From contig JAPYOP010000016.1 of assembly GCA_029938115.1 (NCBI GenBank), positions 1 through 64,000 of the forward strand: 64,000 nucleotides of DNA, read 5' to 3'. The position numbers and the translations under genes are program-made. This DNA comes from Colwellia sp. GTDB taxonomy: Bacteria > Pseudomonadota > Gammaproteobacteria > Enterobacterales > Alteromonadaceae. The first letter of the stretch is position 1. The number at the start of each line of letters is the position of its first letter. The notes under the pieces were generated by a model. The model made no database searches. It was not told the origin of the DNA and was given only the letters and a program-made list of their open reading frames with translations. This document shows, piece by piece, positions 63,096 to 64,000 of this stretch.

Positions 63096-64000
63096 TTAGC
63101 TATCCGCAAGACCCCAAATAAATGCAACAATAGCGGTAAAGCTAATTAACACGCTATAACATCCTCCGGTCAAAATATACTTGAGCGTTGTAGCTAAATA
63201 CCCTTGGCGATAGATTCTTTTTTGCATAATGAAAAGATAAACAGGGATCCAGAGAAGTAAAATTACCGATATAAAAGAGAAAACAAAAGAAATACCAGAA
63301 AAAACAAAATCTTGAATATAGTTCAACAACTCGATTAGCATGACAATAATAAATATAAAACTATGACTATGCAGGGCAACCGTTAAGTGTTCTAGATATA
63401 ATCTATTAGAAAAAACATATATAACTTTCAACAACAAAGCAAAAATAGGTAATAAAATAAACATCAATTGTGGGAGCTTGCCAATCGCTTCTGTTATCAA
63501 CTGAGTAGGATCTGCTTGAACAGCATCATTAGCCTTTTTTTCTAGAACATCCACATACTTAGACAAGCTTGCATTGTTTTCCTTTGAAAGAAAATCAAAT
63601 GAAAAACTACCGTCCTTGTTAAAAGTAATAACATCACCAACCAAATCAATTTTTTCCCCCTGTTTAATTTTAGATAGCTGCTTTATAATTGCATCATATT
63701 TCTTTTGCTGCTTGTTGGTAAAAGCCTTTCCTTGCTCTAGTCGTTTTAATTCTATTTCAACTAAAGCATTTGTCATTGCTACAATTACAGAATTTTCACT
63801 TTTAGATAAATCTGTTGCATATTGCTCAAACCTTACGATTTCATCATTTAATTCAGACGCTTGAGGTGTTTTATTAACCTGTAATAGTTCAGTATTCGTC
63901 TTTTTTTGTTTGAGTAATATTAGGTGTTGCTCAGCATCATGTAAAAATGACTCATCATTTATTTTTATTATACCGTTATCAGTATCAGCGATGAATTTTA
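63096..64000 (-). CDS. Membrane protein with coiled-coil N-terminal part, cut by the window edge
   Basis: The frame stays open from the stop at 63096 to the last base, so the 5' end is outside; the first internal ATG at 63776 is not the true start. The visible 301 residues are: a polar, helical, partly coiled-coil region (about 180 residues, Lys/Gln/Asp-rich), then about four or five membrane helices (from about residue 181 to the end: LMFILLPIFALLLKVIYVF; a Leu/Ile-rich pair; IVAFIWGLADS at the end). The layout recalls the DUF3667 family but the diagnostic N-terminal Cys motif would lie outside the window. Function unknown. Confidence 0.65.
   Translation of the reverse strand, partial: KFIADTDNGIIKINDESFLHDAEQHLILLKQKKTNTELLQVNKTPQASELNDEIVRFEQYATDLSKSENSVIVAMTNALVEIELKRLEQGKAFTNKQQKKYDAIIKQLSKIKQGEKIDLVGDVITFNKDGSFSFDFLSKENNASLSKYVDVLEKKANDAVQADPTQLITEAIGKLPQLMFILLPIFALLLKVIYVFSNRLYLEHLTVALHSHSFIFIIVMLIELLNYIQDFVFSGISFVFSFISVILLLWIPVYLFIMQKRIYRQGYLATTLKYILTGGCYSVLISFTAIVAFIWGLADS

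Overview
The window looks like the chromosome of an AT-rich marine gammaproteobacterium of the Alteromonadales, most likely Colwellia or a close Colwelliaceae relative. Evidence: protein sequences close to but diverged from Escherichia coli orthologues, E. coli-like gene neighbourhoods (yfbV/ackA-pta, yffB-dapE, perM/bepA/arsC, bcp-gcvR next to bamC, purM-purN), a Shewanella-type hexR / zwf-pgl-edd-eda / pykA locus, and a small TIGR02922-type protein. The genus is an inference. No rRNA, tRNA, phage, intact insertion sequence or CRISPR array was seen. Most of the window is core chromosome; the accessory parts are roughly 1-4500 and 58000-64000.

Layout. 1-7000: a small conserved protein, an orphan double-receiver hybrid kinase, an unknown 198-residue protein and an RstAB-like two-component pair. 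6900-15900: xthA, rlmA, yfbV, ackA-pta, an ACT-domain protein, and a yffB-dapE-M15 peptidase-small membrane protein run. 15900-22700: bamC, a structured intergenic element, gcvR, bcp, perM, a TusA-like protein, bepA, arsC, a DUF2069 protein. 22700-32900: a lipoprotein with a zinc-protease motif, an FAH-family hydrolase, hda with its coupled DUF2066 gene, purM-purN-DUF3108, a DUF885 lipoprotein, yafJ. 32900-38900: two acyl-CoA dehydrogenases, a TetR regulator, an S4 RNA-binding protein. 38900-46600: Entner-Doudoroff and oxidative pentose-phosphate operon zwf-pgl-edd-eda, with hexR and pykA opposite. 46700-53900: a MacAB-like ABC export operon carrying its own sigma-54 response regulator and histidine kinase. 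54100-58000: gabD-gabT with a divergent LysR regulator. 58000-64000: small secreted protein, cupin, decayed lipocalin-like pseudogene, periplasmic binding protein, PfpI-like protein, second FAH-family enzyme, and a membrane protein cut by the window edge.

How the genes work together. Carbon flows from glucose-6-phosphate through zwf, pgl, edd and eda to pyruvate and, with pykA, on to acetyl-CoA, which ackA-pta can convert to acetate; HexR probably controls the sugar genes through a near-perfect palindrome in the zwf-hexR gap. fadE and the second dehydrogenase feed fatty-acid oxidation; the second has a FadR-like operator upstream. The most self-contained regulatory circuit is the adaptor-ATPase-permease-response regulator-kinase operon: a good -24/-12 promoter with phased upstream repeats lies directly before it, so its own NtrC-type regulator probably activates it. 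The other strong lead is the bamC-gcvR gap, where E. coli has dapA: here there is no dapA but about 270 bases holding two interleaved inverted repeats (A-B-A'-B') behind a TATAAT box, a pseudoknot-like leader candidate in front of gcvR.
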